32,388 nucleotides of DNA from an uncultured Alphaproteobacteria bacterium. Lineage in GTDB: Bacteria > Pseudomonadota > Alphaproteobacteria > RF32 > CAG-239. The stretch's first letter is position 1. Each line of letters starts with the position of its first letter. The notes under the pieces are model-generated. The model saw only the letters and a program-made list of their open reading frames with translations. It was not told the origin of the DNA and searched no databases. The translations under genes were made by a program, and so were the position numbers. Of this stretch, positions 6,930 to 15,884 are shown piece after piece. The stretch covers positions 1 to 32,388 of the forward strand of contig CALXTN010000017.1 of assembly GCA_944391405.1 (NCBI GenBank), in the 5' to 3' direction.

Positions 6930-7454
6930 ATGAGAAATTTTTTTTCTTGTTGGGAAAAATGGCAAAATTCCCTTCTTTCTCATTGGCTAAGTGCTGATGA
7001 TGCATGTTTATTACAATTTCAAAATCAACCTCTTAGCTTGCAACAAAAGGCTGTGAATCTGGTTAGATTGCGATTGCTTGTGGGGTTTGTCGTGCAGATA
7101 TTGCTTTGTTTATGCGTTTATGGAATTCTATGGTTTATTGATGAAGAAATCTTAGGTCTCTTCTTTATAGCGCAAGCTTTGCTTTTAACTGTTGCGTTGT
7201 TGATGACCGTTGGGACTATTGCTTTGGTCTCTTTTCGTAGAAAAATCTTGAAGATGCTCTGCTGGTGTGTGGTTATTGTGATTGTCTTTTTGATGGCTCA
7301 TTTGTTTGAACAAATATATATCCTGTTTTTTTTTTTCTATATTGTTCTTTGTTATTCGGTAGTTGGTGTTTGTTTAGGCTTATGGGTGGGCTTTTCTATT
7401 ATCAAAAAAATGCTTAATGAGGCAAGTGCTTTTTTACAACGTTATGCTGGTTAA
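6930..7454 (+). CDS. Four-helix membrane protein, paralogue 2
   Basis: A 174-residue inner-membrane protein, paralogous to the 177-residue product upstream. The N-terminus carries WQNSLLSHWLSADD and a further FQNQP (upstream copy: FKNSP). About four hydrophobic segments follow (about 45-67, 72-97, 107-125, 129-155), then a short basic C-terminus. The open frame continues upstream to 6795, but the start at 6930 is chosen for three reasons. It gives the same length and start as the paralogue. The upstream part overlaps the terminator at 6805-6841. The promoter at 6863-6891 lies inside the longer frame. No family was recognised and the function is unknown. Confidence 0.75.
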   Translation: MRNFFSCWEKWQNSLLSHWLSADDACLLQFQNQPLSLQQKAVNLVRLRLLVGFVVQILLCLCVYGILWFIDEEILGLFFIAQALLLTVALLMTVGTIALVSFRRKILKMLCWCVVIVIVFLMAHLFEQIYILFFFFYIVLCYSVVGVCLGLWVGFSIIKKMLNEASAFLQRYAG

Positions 7455-7467
7455 GCTCTACATTTAA

Positions 7468-7507
7468 GGCGAAGATGACTTTTGTCTTCTTCGCCTTTTC
7501 TTTTTAT
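7468..7507 (+). terminator. intrinsic terminator
   Basis: GGCGAAGA (7468-7475) pairs with TCTTCGCC (7488-7495), followed by a T-rich tract TTTTCTTTTT. It lies between two convergent genes. Its T tract favours the plus-strand gene. Confidence 0.9.
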
Positions 7508-7517
7508 AATAAGCTAT

Positions 7518-9323
7518 TTATTGGGAAAGATTGTCTGGGGAGCGGTTGATGAATTGCTGCGCTTTCGACAGGGTTCCTTCATCTAATACCAGCACAATAT
7601 AGTCGCCGCTGATATATAGACTTTCTTTGGCCGGCCATGCGCGCGCTTTATTCAGCAAATATTCTTTTATGGTCGGATTTTCTTGTAGGGCTGTGGCTAA
7701 ATCGCTGTCTTTTTCCAAAAAATCGGCTTGATAGTAAAAATTATATGCGTCTTTGCTACGGCCGGCGTCATAGTAACTCCAGCTCAATAACTCACCGCTT
7801 GCATTTTCGCCGCTTTTCTTGAGGTAATATTTGCCGCGCAGACTTTGGTTGCCGATTTGTAATAATTTATAATGTCCATTGACGTTGAAGTCTTCCATCT
7901 TCTCTAAACGGGTGATAATCCTCTCGGCCAACTTGGTTTCCGCATCCCAACCGAATTTCCATACCTTTTGCGCATAGCTTACACGCACGAAACCCATAAA
8001 TATTATCAATATCGCTAAGCCGTAGCCAATGCGTTTTAAGTAATTTCCGCCTAATTTTAAGATAATTGTTAATGATAAGGCGTATATTAGTGGCAGACCA
8101 TAGAAATCTATTCTTGCCAGATGTACCGGATTTTCCGGTGACGGAACCGATAACATAAATGTTAATTTTGATGCTATCAGAATTAAGGGAATTAAAATTA
8201 ATCCTCGTGTGGATGCCTTTGCATTGGGACTTAGAATTATCAGCGAAAATATGCCGATTAAACACATTAGAGCGTAACCTACTTTATATATTCCATCCAT
8301 AAATGGCATAGTGGTGCCAAATTGCGTGAACATGATGGTTAATAAAGTCGGGATTTTTGCAGGATAGCTCCATAGTGGTGCCAAAACTGTGTTATATGCC
8401 GGTTTGATGACATCGGTATCTTTTAATATGATGATGATGAACGCGTATATCATTAATCCTGAAGTGAGGTTGGCAAAGCTTTGTAAACTTCTCTTAAACG
8501 CGCATTTTAACTCGATATCCGAAAATACCGTTTGTAAAAAGATTTTGCCGAGGATGGATACTAAAATAAAGTTTAATACAGGTAAATAGGTGCCTAAGGC
8601 GACTATAAACAATAAAACAGAGCTTATGTTATATAAATAAATCACATTGAGGTTTTTGCTCCGTTTTTCTGCTAATAGTAACGCCGTTAACACTATGGCC
8701 GGCAACCATAAATTGCCTAAGGTGTTTTGGGCAAAATATAACCAACTCATTGTATAGGGCGTGATGAGGAAAAATAATCCGGTTATTACATAGGCGGCTG
8801 TTTTTTGTGGTAATTTCCAATATATTCCTAACAGTACTCCTGCTAAGCTTAATCCGGCAAATGCCCATAGATTATTTATTACCGGTAGTATTTTTCCGTC
8901 AAATAATAACTCTTGTAACCAAAAGGCCGAAAATCTACCTTCACTTAGGGCTTGCTCTGAATTGACCGCAAATCTTATGGCAGCCCAATCTCGATTGCCC
9001 CACATAAAGTTTATCGTATGGAATAAAAACGCTAAGTTGATAAAACCGAACAACTGCCAAAAACTTTTGCGGTATAATCTCGGTATGGCTTTGTAGCCGT
9101 TGATGCATTCGTCCGCCCAATCTAAGTCACAGCATATATGGCGAATTTTTTTTCTTATCTCTGGTATTAGCATACAAAACACAATTATGGCACTGATGAG
9201 CCCTAGTGTTACCGAACTGGTTATGCATATACCGCTGCCGTAGCGGGCAGAGATGATACAGCCTAGACTGATGATGATACCACTCATCACTGCAATCAAT
9301 AGATATAATATCGATTTTTTCAT
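7518..9323 (-). CDS. GtrII-type membrane glucosyltransferase
   Basis: A 601-residue polytopic membrane protein resembling the glucosyl transferase GtrII family. That family transfers glucose from a polyprenyl-phosphate carrier to O-antigen or other surface glycans on the periplasmic side. There are about ten to twelve hydrophobic segments between residues 5 and 450. The first large periplasmic loop has the pattern NRDWAAIRFAVN...LSEGRFSAFWLQELL (about 110-140), similar to the conserved DG/GR loop of the family. A soluble C-terminal domain of about 150 residues follows (from KVWKFGWDAETKLAERI). AAGGAAG precedes the ATG and a strong promoter lies at 9354-9382. No gtrA/gtrB flippase or transferase genes are adjacent. 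The substrate cannot be told from the sequence. Confidence 0.7.
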   Translation of the reverse strand: MKKSILYLLIAVMSGIIISLGCIISARYGSGICITSSVTLGLISAIIVFCMLIPEIRKKIRHICCDLDWADECINGYKAIPRLYRKSFWQLFGFINLAFLFHTINFMWGNRDWAAIRFAVNSEQALSEGRFSAFWLQELLFDGKILPVINNLWAFAGLSLAGVLLGIYWKLPQKTAAYVITGLFFLITPYTMSWLYFAQNTLGNLWLPAIVLTALLLAEKRSKNLNVIYLYNISSVLLFIVALGTYLPVLNFILVSILGKIFLQTVFSDIELKCAFKRSLQSFANLTSGLMIYAFIIIILKDTDVIKPAYNTVLAPLWSYPAKIPTLLTIMFTQFGTTMPFMDGIYKVGYALMCLIGIFSLIILSPNAKASTRGLILIPLILIASKLTFMLSVPSPENPVHLARIDFYGLPLIYALSLTIILKLGGNYLKRIGYGLAILIIFMGFVRVSYAQKVWKFGWDAETKLAERIITRLEKMEDFNVNGHYKLLQIGNQSLRGKYYLKKSGENASGELLSWSYYDAGRSKDAYNFYYQADFLEKDSDLATALQENPTIKEYLLNKARAWPAKESLYISGDYIVLVLDEGTLSKAQQFINRSPDNLSQ

Positions 9324-9353
9324 CGTTTCTTCCTTTGGTTAACCTTCTTTCTC

Positions 9354-9382
9354 ATCTTAAAAGGTATGGGGTTATGTGTCAA
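9354..9382 (-). promoter_or_regulatory. promoter of the GtrII-like gene
   Basis: On the minus strand: perfect TTGACA (9377-9382), 17 bp, TAAGAT (9354-9359), 30 bp upstream of the start codon. Confidence 0.75.
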
Positions 9383-9512
9383 AGGGTTGGGTTATTTTAT
9401 CCCCTGTTATAAAGGAAATAATTGGCTATTTAGAGCGAATTTGATGATGAATTATCAATTTTATATTTGATGTGTTTCTTTATGTGTTTGCATGGGGATA
9501 TTGGTTGATGGG

Positions 9513-10052
9513 CTATTTTTTGAGTACCAAAAAGCTAAATCTCGCCGCTCCATATATCCGCTCGTCTATTATCTCTAACTCTTTGGGCAGAATAAGCTCT
9601 TCGTCGTTGGCGGTTTCAACAATGATTAAACTATCTTCTTTGAGCCAATTTTGCTTAATCAGGGCTTCTAAAACCGGTGTGCTTAATCCGAGATTATATG
9701 GCGCATCCATAAAAATTATATCCGCTTTTTCTCGTGCGTGGGGTAACAATCTTGCGTCTTTGTTGATATAATCCACGTTCTTAAAACCGCAGGCGGCGAC
9801 GTTCTTTTTAGTCAAGTTTAAATTGATGTCTACAAACGTTACTTGCTTTGCTCCTCTTGAACAAGCCTCTAACCCAAACGCACCGGTGCCGGAAAATATA
9901 TCCATAAAACGGTAGTTGCTCAGTGGTTCGTCTAACTTAGAAATCAAAATGCTAAATACAGCTTCTCTCGCTCTATCCGCTGTCGGGCGCACGCGATTAT
10001 CCGTCGGCGTAAACAACTTCTTTCCTCGACAACTTCCGGCGATAATACGCAT
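9513..10052 (-). CDS. rsmD: 16S rRNA (guanine966-N2)-methyltransferase RsmD
   Basis: A 179-residue cytosolic methyltransferase that modifies G966 of 16S rRNA in the 30S subunit using S-adenosylmethionine. It opens with the family signature MRIIAGSCRGKKL and VRPTADRAREAVFSIL (about 21-36). The SAM-binding loop is DIFSGTGAFGLEA (51-63), with an acidic residue at VDI (about 74-76). The catalytic motif, normally DPPY or NPPY, is D116-A-P-Y119, an unusual replacement of the first proline. It is the last gene of a three-gene minus-strand unit, 25 bp after the rluB-like gene, preceded by AAAGGAT. Grouping two rRNA-modifying enzymes fits a ribosome-maturation operon. Confidence 0.93.
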   Translation of the reverse strand: MRIIAGSCRGKKLFTPTDNRVRPTADRAREAVFSILISKLDEPLSNYRFMDIFSGTGAFGLEACSRGAKQVTFVDINLNLTKKNVAACGFKNVDYINKDARLLPHAREKADIIFMDAPYNLGLSTPVLEALIKQNWLKEDSLIIVETANDEELILPKELEIIDERIYGAARFSFLVLKK

Positions 10053-10077
10053 CCTTTTTTATCCTTTCGCTTTGTAT

Positions 10078-10941
10078 CTATTTGATTTCAAACACTTTGC
10101 CTAATTGCTCTTTTAAGACTTTTTGCGGAACTTCTTTTACTTCGCCGCATTTTAACGAACCTAACTGAAACGGCCCATACGACAAGCGTATTAAACGTGC
10201 CACGTCTAAACCAATGGATGCCATCAATTTACGGATTTCTCGATTTTTGCCCTCAGTCAATGATACCGTCAACCATGCGTTCGTGCCGTATTTGCGTGAG
10301 GTGTCTTCCGTCTTTTCTTTAGCTGTGATGGTTTCGGTTTTAGCAATGCTGGCTTTTGCTCTTTTATTGGATTTGTCGGTGGTGCTTGACGGTATCTTAT
10401 CTGGTTCTGTTTTCTTTTCCGCACCTTGACGGCTGTCTATGCTGATTTTACACGGCGCATAAACCACACCGTCCACCACGGTTCCTTTTTCCAGTTGCTT
10501 AATCTTTCGCTCATCCAAAAAGCCATGAACTTTTACTTTATAGCGGCGGCTCCAGCCATTTTCAGGCAACTCTAACGCGCGTGACAGAGAACCGTCATTG
10601 GTGAGCAACAATAAGCCTTCCGAATTTAAGTCCAGTCTTCCCACCGAAATCACACGAGGTAAACCCGCCGGTAAATGCGCAAATACCGTATCTCTGCCTT
10701 TTTCGTCTTTATGCGTGGTGACCAAACCTGCCGGTTTGTGATACAGCCATAGTCTGGTCTTGTCTTTTTTGTTTATCTTTTCACCGTCAAATAAAATCGT
10801 TTCGGTTCCTTCTACCAAAAAAGCCGGTGTTTCCACTGTTTCTCCATTGACAGTAATACGCTTTTGGCGGATTAACTCTTCGGCTTCACGGCGCGAACTG
10901 ACACCGCAACGGGCAAGGTATTTGGCTATTCTTTCACTCAT
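10078..10941 (-). CDS. RluB/RsuA-family pseudouridine synthase
   Basis: A 287-residue enzyme that isomerises uridine to pseudouridine in rRNA. An S4 RNA-binding domain occupies about 1-47 (RIAKYLARCGVSSRREAEELI). The catalytic domain carries GRLDLNSEGLLLLTNDG, with the catalytic Asp at 104, and the later motif GKNREIRKLM (231-240) and VARLIRLSYGPF. These match the RluB/RsuA/RluE/RluF group, and the length and S4 domain favour RluB (23S U2605). Residues about 171-217 are an inserted Lys/Thr/Ser-rich, probably disordered segment not found in the compact enzymes. The open frame extends to 11034, but the ATG at 10941 has AGGAACG upstream and starts exactly at the S4 domain. It lies 22 bp after the TerB-like gene. 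Confidence 0.85.
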   Translation of the reverse strand: MSERIAKYLARCGVSSRREAEELIRQKRITVNGETVETPAFLVEGTETILFDGEKINKKDKTRLWLYHKPAGLVTTHKDEKGRDTVFAHLPAGLPRVISVGRLDLNSEGLLLLTNDGSLSRALELPENGWSRRYKVKVHGFLDERKIKQLEKGTVVDGVVYAPCKISIDSRQGAEKKTEPDKIPSSTTDKSNKRAKASIAKTETITAKEKTEDTSRKYGTNAWLTVSLTEGKNREIRKLMASIGLDVARLIRLSYGPFQLGSLKCGEVKEVPQKVLKEQLGKVFEIK

Positions 10942-10963
10942 TTTCGTTCCTATTCTTGTGGGC

Positions 10964-11407
10964 TTATGTCCAATGTTCTTGTTCAAGCAGAACGCAGGCT
11001 TTTTGCGATACTGCCAGATATTCATTGACCACATTGTTAATATCTTTTACTCTATCCGGTTCGATGTGCATTGCTTCGGCAATGTCTAGGATATAGTCTA
11101 TCTCGTGGTCGTCTAAGGTGTTATCTATATTGCAGACCATGCACATATCTTTGATTAGCGTTAAGGCCTTAGAGCGATCAGTTATCATACGCGCCTGCAT
11201 AATCAGTGTTTTGCGGTCGGCCGATTTTATCATATTGGCCAGACTTTCACCGCTGACTTCATATTTTAGTGCCATTTCTTTTAAGTATAACAACTCCGCA
11301 CGGCTCACCTGACGATTGGCCGCCACTGTGCCGCAGATTATCTTTAAAAAGATAAAGCGTTCGCCTTGACTTAATGTATCTATAAAATTTTTATCCGGAT
11401 AAAACAT
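10964..11407 (-). CDS. TerB-like domain protein
   Basis: A 147-residue all-helical soluble protein. The pattern fits the TerB/DjlA N-terminal fold: FIDTLSQGERFIFLKIICGTVAANRQVSRAELLYLKEMAL (about 8-47), then a second half with IKDMCMVCNIDNTLDDHEIDYILDIAEAM (about 85-113). The acidic residues DxxxxxxExxYL in each half resemble the metal-binding sites of TerB. Its function here is unknown. Membership of this family does not imply tellurite resistance. It is first gene of the unit with the rluB-like gene and rsmD, under the promoter at 11435-11463 and with AAGGAGA before the ATG. Confidence 0.65.
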   Translation of the reverse strand: MFYPDKNFIDTLSQGERFIFLKIICGTVAANRQVSRAELLYLKEMALKYEVSGESLANMIKSADRKTLIMQARMITDRSKALTLIKDMCMVCNIDNTLDDHEIDYILDIAEAMHIEPDRVKDINNVVNEYLAVSQKACVLLEQEHWT

Positions 11408-11434
11408 TGTTACTTTCTCCTTAAAATCCGCCCT

Positions 11435-11463
11435 ATCTTAGGCGTTTTTTTGTGCCTTGTAAA
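11435..11463 (-). promoter_or_regulatory. promoter of the TerB-like - rluB-like - rsmD operon
   Basis: On the minus strand: TTTACA (11458-11463), 17 bp, TAAGAT (11435-11440), 27 bp upstream of the start codon. Confidence 0.65.
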
Positions 11464-11528
11464 GAGTTTTTTTACCTCTTATCGGCTAGATTATCATAAA
11501 TTGAGTTTGTTGTGAGGAGAGCTCTGTT

Positions 11529-12044
11529 ATGCAGGGTATGAGAGGTTCGGTTTTTAAATCCGTTTTGCTTAATCCGCTGGTGTGGATTGGGTTGGTTTTG
11601 ACCGGATTTACACTGCATTATGAAGGCTATTCCAATGCGTATGGAGTATTTTTTGAGTGGCAAACTTATCGCAATTTGGCTATTGGCGCGGCTATTTATG
11701 TTTTTCTTTTTAATCGGCAATATAAAAAAGGCGGGGCGAAGTTAGATGTTCCGGAGACGTTGGCGGCGGTGTTGGAAACCATGTATATTATTCTTTTGGT
11801 GTGGGGTGTATCGCTGTTTGCTATTGTTAATTATCATACGGGTGGTTTGGCGTATAGTGAAGGATTGCGTCAACGCTATAAATCCGCCGGTTGGATTAAA
11901 AACGATAACGCGGCGGAAGATGCCGAGGCCGTGCGCGAGATGACTTCCGATATTGTGGAAGGGGTGGAATTTGAAAAAGGAAAAACTTATCACGTGATTC
12001 CGCAGGAAGACGGCTCGTTTATTATTGAGGTGATAGGCGAATAA
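11529..12044 (+). CDS. Hypothetical membrane protein
   Basis: A 171-residue protein of no recognised family. Hydrophobic segments are at about 14-30, 48-62 and 82-100. A soluble C-terminal domain of about 70 residues follows, acidic in its middle (NDNAAEDAEAVREMTSDIVEG) and ending in a short beta-like stretch (TYHVIPQEDGSFIIEVIGE). GAGGAG lies 9 nt before the ATG. It is divergent from the TerB-like operon, with about 120 bp between starts, and ends at a strong convergent terminator. Confidence 0.8.
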   Translation: MQGMRGSVFKSVLLNPLVWIGLVLTGFTLHYEGYSNAYGVFFEWQTYRNLAIGAAIYVFLFNRQYKKGGAKLDVPETLAAVLETMYIILLVWGVSLFAIVNYHTGGLAYSEGLRQRYKSAGWIKNDNAAEDAEAVREMTSDIVEGVEFEKGKTYHVIPQEDGSFIIEVIGE

Positions 12045-12085
12045 GCGCGTCTGTGCGGTTGTTCTTTTTAGATTTAAATATAAAA

Positions 12086-12135
12086 AATCTCTCTTTTGGG
12101 GCTTTGAGGGCGGCCAAGAGAGAGATTATTTTTTT
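12086..12135. terminator. strong terminator between convergent genes
   Basis: AATCTCTCTT pairs with AGAGAGAGATT, extended by GG/CC across a GC-rich loop, followed by seven T on the plus strand. The preceding A run can serve the minus-strand gene. Confidence 0.9.
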
Positions 12136-12146
12136 AAGATAACTGA

Positions 12147-12422
12147 TTAGTAACTGAACCAGCTTTCTTTTTCTTTCGCGATTTCCCACGCTTTTTTAAT
12201 GAATTGCGCTAAGCGAGGGGACGGGGTTCTGCCCGTTTCGAACTTGTTTAATTCATCTATCAGCATCTCCGGTGCGGTGCAGACAACAACTTCCGGTCCG
12301 GGGAAATTTTTGTATCCATCGGAAAATTTTCCGTGAACACTGATTTCACGACTAGTTGGATTAAATGTTAAAAATGCGGAGGCATTGCTCCAAGATTTTT
12401 TTCCAAGATAAATTGTTTCCAT
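12147..12422 (-). CDS. Hypothetical small protein
   Basis: A 91-residue soluble protein with no recognised family. The first half looks beta-rich (ASAFLTFNPTSREISVHGKF) and the second half helical (PEMLIDELNKFE, then LAQFIKKAWEIAKEKE). It ends in an aromatic WFSY. No Shine-Dalgarno sequence is visible. Codon use and composition look like those of neighbouring genes. It is convergent with the membrane-protein gene and shares its terminator. Confidence 0.6.
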   Translation of the reverse strand: METIYLGKKSWSNASAFLTFNPTSREISVHGKFSDGYKNFPGPEVVVCTAPEMLIDELNKFETGRTPSPRLAQFIKKAWEIAKEKESWFSY

Positions 12423-12759
12423 AATTTTATAGTATTTTGTTTGACATAATTCTTAAATTCGCAACTACTTATATAACACGTTTTTGAGATGCTGTCAAAA
12501 AGTTTTTGTGGAAAATATATTTTTTTGTCAAAAAAATAAGTCGAGTGGAAATCTGCGGAGAAAAGAAGAATTTTATTTGTAAAATTTGGCGGTATGGGCT
12601 ATGTTGATGGTTGTTGCGAAAGAAAAATAAATATCGGATGAGTTTTATCCTTTTTTTATTGTAAAATCATCGACACCCCCTTTCAATTTTTTTATTACCC
12701 GCTCAAAACGAAAAAAATCCCCCTTAAAAACGATTTTTGCTCTTGTGAGGTATTTTTGA

Positions 12760-12768
12760 TGTGGATAA
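12760..12768 (-). promoter_or_regulatory. DnaA-box match
   Basis: TTATCCACA on the minus strand is the exact DnaA-box consensus. It sits directly upstream of the proposed gyrA -35. A single 9-mer can occur by chance, so a role is not shown. Confidence 0.3.
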
Positions 12769-12773
12769 ATCGG

Positions 12774-12810
12774 TTGTCGCTGTTTTTATTTCGGCAAATA
12801 ATGCTATATT
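12774..12810 (+). promoter_or_regulatory. gyrA promoter region
   Basis: Two overlapping options: TTGTCG (12774-12779), 17 bp, AATAAT (12797-12802), or an extended -10 TGC-TATATT (12802-12810). Both place the start about 35-40 nt before the gyrA ATG. Confidence 0.45.
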
Positions 12811-12845
12811 GACGGCAACTTTGTTTATTGAAAGGATAGGGCTTT

Positions 12846-15671
12846 ATGGCTGATAATGATGATTTGAATGAAAACACATCTAACGGTGCGGGCGAAAACG
12901 GAGAGGTTGTTTCTGCCGCTATGGTGAATTTGCCTAAGGAAAATATCGCGCCGACGATGATTGTTGATGAAATGAGACGCTCTTATCTTGATTATGCAAT
13001 GAGCGTTATTGTTTCTCGTGCGCTTCCCGATGTGCGCGATGGTTTGAAACCGGTGCACCGCCGTATTATTTATGCCGCTTATGAAAACGGTTATGACTAT
13101 AATAAGCCATTTAAAAAATCCGCGCGTATCGTCGGTGAAGTTATGGGTAAATATCACCCACACGGCGATAGCTCCGTTTATGAGGCTATGGTTAGAATGG
13201 CGCAGCCGTTCTCAATGCGCTTGCCTCTGATTGACGGACAAGGTAACTTTGGCTCTATGGACGGTGACTCGGCCGCTGCCATGCGTTATACCGAGGCTCG
13301 CTTGGCTAAAGTTGCTCACGCTCTTATTGAAGATATTGAATGCGATACTGTTGACTTTATGCCAAACTACGACGAATCGTTGCAAGAACCGACCGTGCTT
13401 CCGGCTCGTTTCCCGAACTTGCTCGTTAATGGTACAAACGGTATTGCCGTTGGTATGGCGACCAATATCGCTCCGCATAACTTGGGCGAAGTGTTAGACG
13501 CTTGTACCGCATATGTTGATAATCCGGATATTACTATTGATGAACTTATCCGCATCGTTCCGGGGCCGGATTTCCCAACCGGCGGGCTTATTCTCGGTTA
13601 TGGCGGGGCTAAGAGCGCTTATCATACCGGACGTGGTTCGATTATCATGCGCGCTAAATGCTCTATTGAGGAAATTCGTAAAGATAAAGAAGCCATTGTG
13701 GTGCACGAAATTCCTTATCAAGTCAATAAGGCGATGCTTGTACAAAAAGTTGCCGAACTTGTTAAAGAAAAGAAAATTGAGGGAATTTCCGATATTCGTG
13801 ATGAGTCTGACCGTCAGGGCGTGCGTGTCGTTATTGAAGTTAAAAAGGAATTTCAGGCCGATGTGGTCTTAAACCAACTCTATAAATATACCCAGCTCCA
13901 AACCAGTTTCGGTATGAATATGCTCGCCATTAATAACGGGCGTCCGATGATGATGAATTTGAAGGATATTATTGCTGCGTTTGTGAAATTCCGTGAAGAA
14001 GTTATTCGCCGTCGTACCGTGTTTAAACTCAATAAAGCACGCGATAGAGCGCATATCTTGGTTGGTTTGGCGATTGCCGTGGAAAACCTTGACCCTGTGA
14101 TTGAACTTATCCGTACAGCCGCAAGTCCGAACGATGCTAAAGACGCATTGCTCGCTAAAGCATGGCCGGCCGGTGATGTTGAACCGCTCGTTAAATTGAT
14201 TGCCGAGCCGGGGAGAGAAGTTGTGGACGGAACATATCGCTTAAGCGAAGCTCAGGCTAAAGCTATTCTTGATTTGAAATTGCAACGCTTGACAGGGCTT
14301 GAACGGGATAAAATCCATGATGAATTGCGCGCTATCGGGCATGAAATTGAAGAGTATCTTTCTATTCTTGCCAGCCGTGAGAAATTAATGGGGATTATGA
14401 AAGACGAATTTGCCGCTATTAAAGCTGAATACGCAAATCCTCGTCGCACGGTAATTGAAGATATTGAAGTTGATACAGATATTGAATCGCTTATCCAACG
14501 TGAGGAAATGGTGGTTACCGTTACTGAAGCCGGATATATCAAACGTGTGCCGCTTAATGCTTATAAAGCGCAGAAACGCGGCGGTAAAGGTAAATCCGGT
14601 ATGACGACCAAAGAGGAAGATTTTGTGACACGTTTGTTTGTCGCCAGTACCCATACGCCGGTGCTCTTCTTCTCTTCTAAAGGTATCGTTTATAAGATGA
14701 AAGTTTATAAATTGCCGCTCGGATCTCCGACTTCTAAAGGTAAACCGTTCGTCAACCTCTTGCCGTTGACCGAAGGCGAAAACATTACCGCTATTATGAA
14801 ATTGCCGGAGAATGAAGAAGATTGCAAAGATTTATCCATTATGTTTGCAACGGCGTTCGGTAATATCCGCCGTAACTCGTTGATGGATTTTGTGAACGTG
14901 CAGGCAAACGGTAAAATCGCTATGAAACTTGATGAAGGCGATAAACTCGTTAATGTGGCGCTTTGCGACGATACCTGCGACGTGATGTTGGCGGCTAAAA
15001 TGGGTAAATGTAACCGCTTCCCTGTGGCTGATTGTCGTGTGTTTGTCGGTCGTAATTCTTCCGGCGTGCGTGGTATTAAGTTGGCGGAGGGGGATGAAGT
15101 TATCTCTATGTCTATCTTGAAGCATAGCGACGCTTCTACCGAACAGCGCGACGAATATTTACGCTTGTCTTCCGCTCTTAAACGTACAGACGGATTTGGG
15201 GCTGAAGAGTTTGATGAAGTTGCTGCCTTTAACGCTCTTGAACCGCAGATGAGCTATGACGAATTTAAACAAATGCGTGAAAATGAAGAGTTCATCTTAA
15301 CCGTTACTTCCACTGGTTATGGTAAACGTACTTCTGCTTATGAATATCGTATTACCGCTCGTGGCGGACAGGGTGTTGCCAATATGGAAATGTCTGAACG
15401 CAACAAGACCGTCGTAAGCTCGTTCCCGATTAAGGATGATAACCAGATTATGATGGTAACGGACGGCGGTAAACTTATTCGTATGCCGGTTGAAGATATT
15501 CGTATTGCCGGTCGTAAGACGCAAGGCGTTATCTTGTTCCGTACCGCTGATGACGAGCAAGTTGTTTCCGTCACTTGGCTTGATGCCGACGATGATGAAG
15601 AAGATGAAGTTTTAGCTGAAGAAGTCAATGAGTTTGACGGTGTAGCTGAGGCGGACGCTTCCGAAGAATAA
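12846..15671 (+). CDS. gyrA: DNA gyrase subunit A
   Basis: The breakage-reunion subunit of DNA gyrase, working as A2B2 with GyrB to introduce negative supercoils. It has 941 residues, slightly long, with an acidic polar N-terminal extension of about 30 residues. The winged-helix region has [21 protein letters not shown] (102-122); the quinolone positions equivalent to E. coli 83 and 87 are S109 and E113, with no resistance-type change. The catalytic tyrosine is Y148 in [10 protein letters not shown]. The GyrA box QKRGGKG (576-582) in the C-terminal beta-pinwheel identifies gyrase and not topoisomerase IV. It ends in an acidic tail ([10 protein letters not shown] and onward). AAAGGAT precedes the ATG. 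It is monocistronic, with a weak terminator at 15670. Confidence 0.97.
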   Translation: MADNDDLNENTSNGAGENGEVVSAAMVNLPKENIAPTMIVDEMRRSYLDYAMSVIVSRALPDVRDGLKPVHRRIIYAAYENGYDYNKPFKKSARIVGEVMGKYHPHGDSSVYEAMVRMAQPFSMRLPLIDGQGNFGSMDGDSAAAMRYTEARLAKVAHALIEDIECDTVDFMPNYDESLQEPTVLPARFPNLLVNGTNGIAVGMATNIAPHNLGEVLDACTAYVDNPDITIDELIRIVPGPDFPTGGLILGYGGAKSAYHTGRGSIIMRAKCSIEEIRKDKEAIVVHEIPYQVNKAMLVQKVAELVKEKKIEGISDIRDESDRQGVRVVIEVKKEFQADVVLNQLYKYTQLQTSFGMNMLAINNGRPMMMNLKDIIAAFVKFREEVIRRRTVFKLNKARDRAHILVGLAIAVENLDPVIELIRTAASPNDAKDALLAKAWPAGDVEPLVKLIAEPGREVVDGTYRLSEAQAKAILDLKLQRLTGLERDKIHDELRAIGHEIEEYLSILASREKLMGIMKDEFAAIKAEYANPRRTVIEDIEVDTDIESLIQREEMVVTVTEAGYIKRVPLNAYKAQKRGGKGKSGMTTKEEDFVTRLFVASTHTPVLFFSSKGIVYKMKVYKLPLGSPTSKGKPFVNLLPLTEGENITAIMKLPENEEDCKDLSIMFATAFGNIRRNSLMDFVNVQANGKIAMKLDEGDKLVNVALCDDTCDVMLAAKMGKCNRFPVADCRVFVGRNSSGVRGIKLAEGDEVISMSILKHSDASTEQRDEYLRLSSALKRTDGFGAEEFDEVAAFNALEPQMSYDEFKQMRENEEFILTVTSTGYGKRTSAYEYRITARGGQGVANMEMSERNKTVVSSFPIKDDNQIMMVTDGGKLIRMPVEDIRIAGRKTQGVILFRTADDEQVVSVTWLDADDDEEDEVLAEEVNEFDGVAEADASEE

Positions 15672-15695
15672 AGCCGCTTGAGCTTTGAGGCTTTT
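15670..15695 (+). terminator. possible gyrA terminator
   Basis: AAGCC (15671-15675) pairs with GGCTT (15689-15693) right at the gyrA stop, followed by only four T. It is weak, and the structured region downstream may contribute. Confidence 0.4.
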
Positions 15696-15809
15696 GTGGA
15701 CTTGGTAAAGTAGCATTAGGGCTGGGGCTCGTTTGAAAAGTTGGACGAGTTCTTAAAGCAAAACAATTAAGGTGTTTGGGGTGTGTTATCTCAGACACCT
15801 TTTGGGGTG

Positions 15810-15878
15810 GGGTACTTGTACCCGTTTGCTTTTAGTCCTTTATGGAGCGGGGGTTGGGAGTGCAACGCGCGTGCTTCT
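15810..15878 (+). repeat. dispersed intergenic element, copy 2
   Basis: Homologous to 5258-5324. It starts with GGGTAC-TT-GTACCC (15810-15823) and ends with the identical GCAACGCGCGTGCTTCT. Pairing in the inverted repeat is kept by a compensatory change relative to copy 1. Weaker similarity continues on the 3' side (CTTGGCAAGGGGAGG here, CTTGGGCAACTCGGGGGAGG in copy 1). Confidence 0.75.
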
Positions 15879-15884
15879 ATTTCA

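Larger units (their letters stand above)
12423..12845. other. AT-rich region upstream of gyrA
   Basis: No gene is supported. It contains the presumed start region of the small minus-strand gene, a perfect DnaA-box match (12760-12768) and the gyrA promoter. A weak GGAT/ATCC hairpin followed by T (about 12634-12660) could end a small RNA, but nothing else supports one. Confidence 0.5.

Noticed and set aside
10942..11034. N-terminal extension of the RluB-like protein
   Set aside because: It runs into the upstream TerB-like gene, and the S4 domain begins at the ATG at 10941, which has its own ribosome binding site.
13150..13200. Quinolone-resistance mutation in gyrA
   Set aside because: The position equal to S83 is Ser. 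The Glu at the D87 equivalent is a common natural residue.
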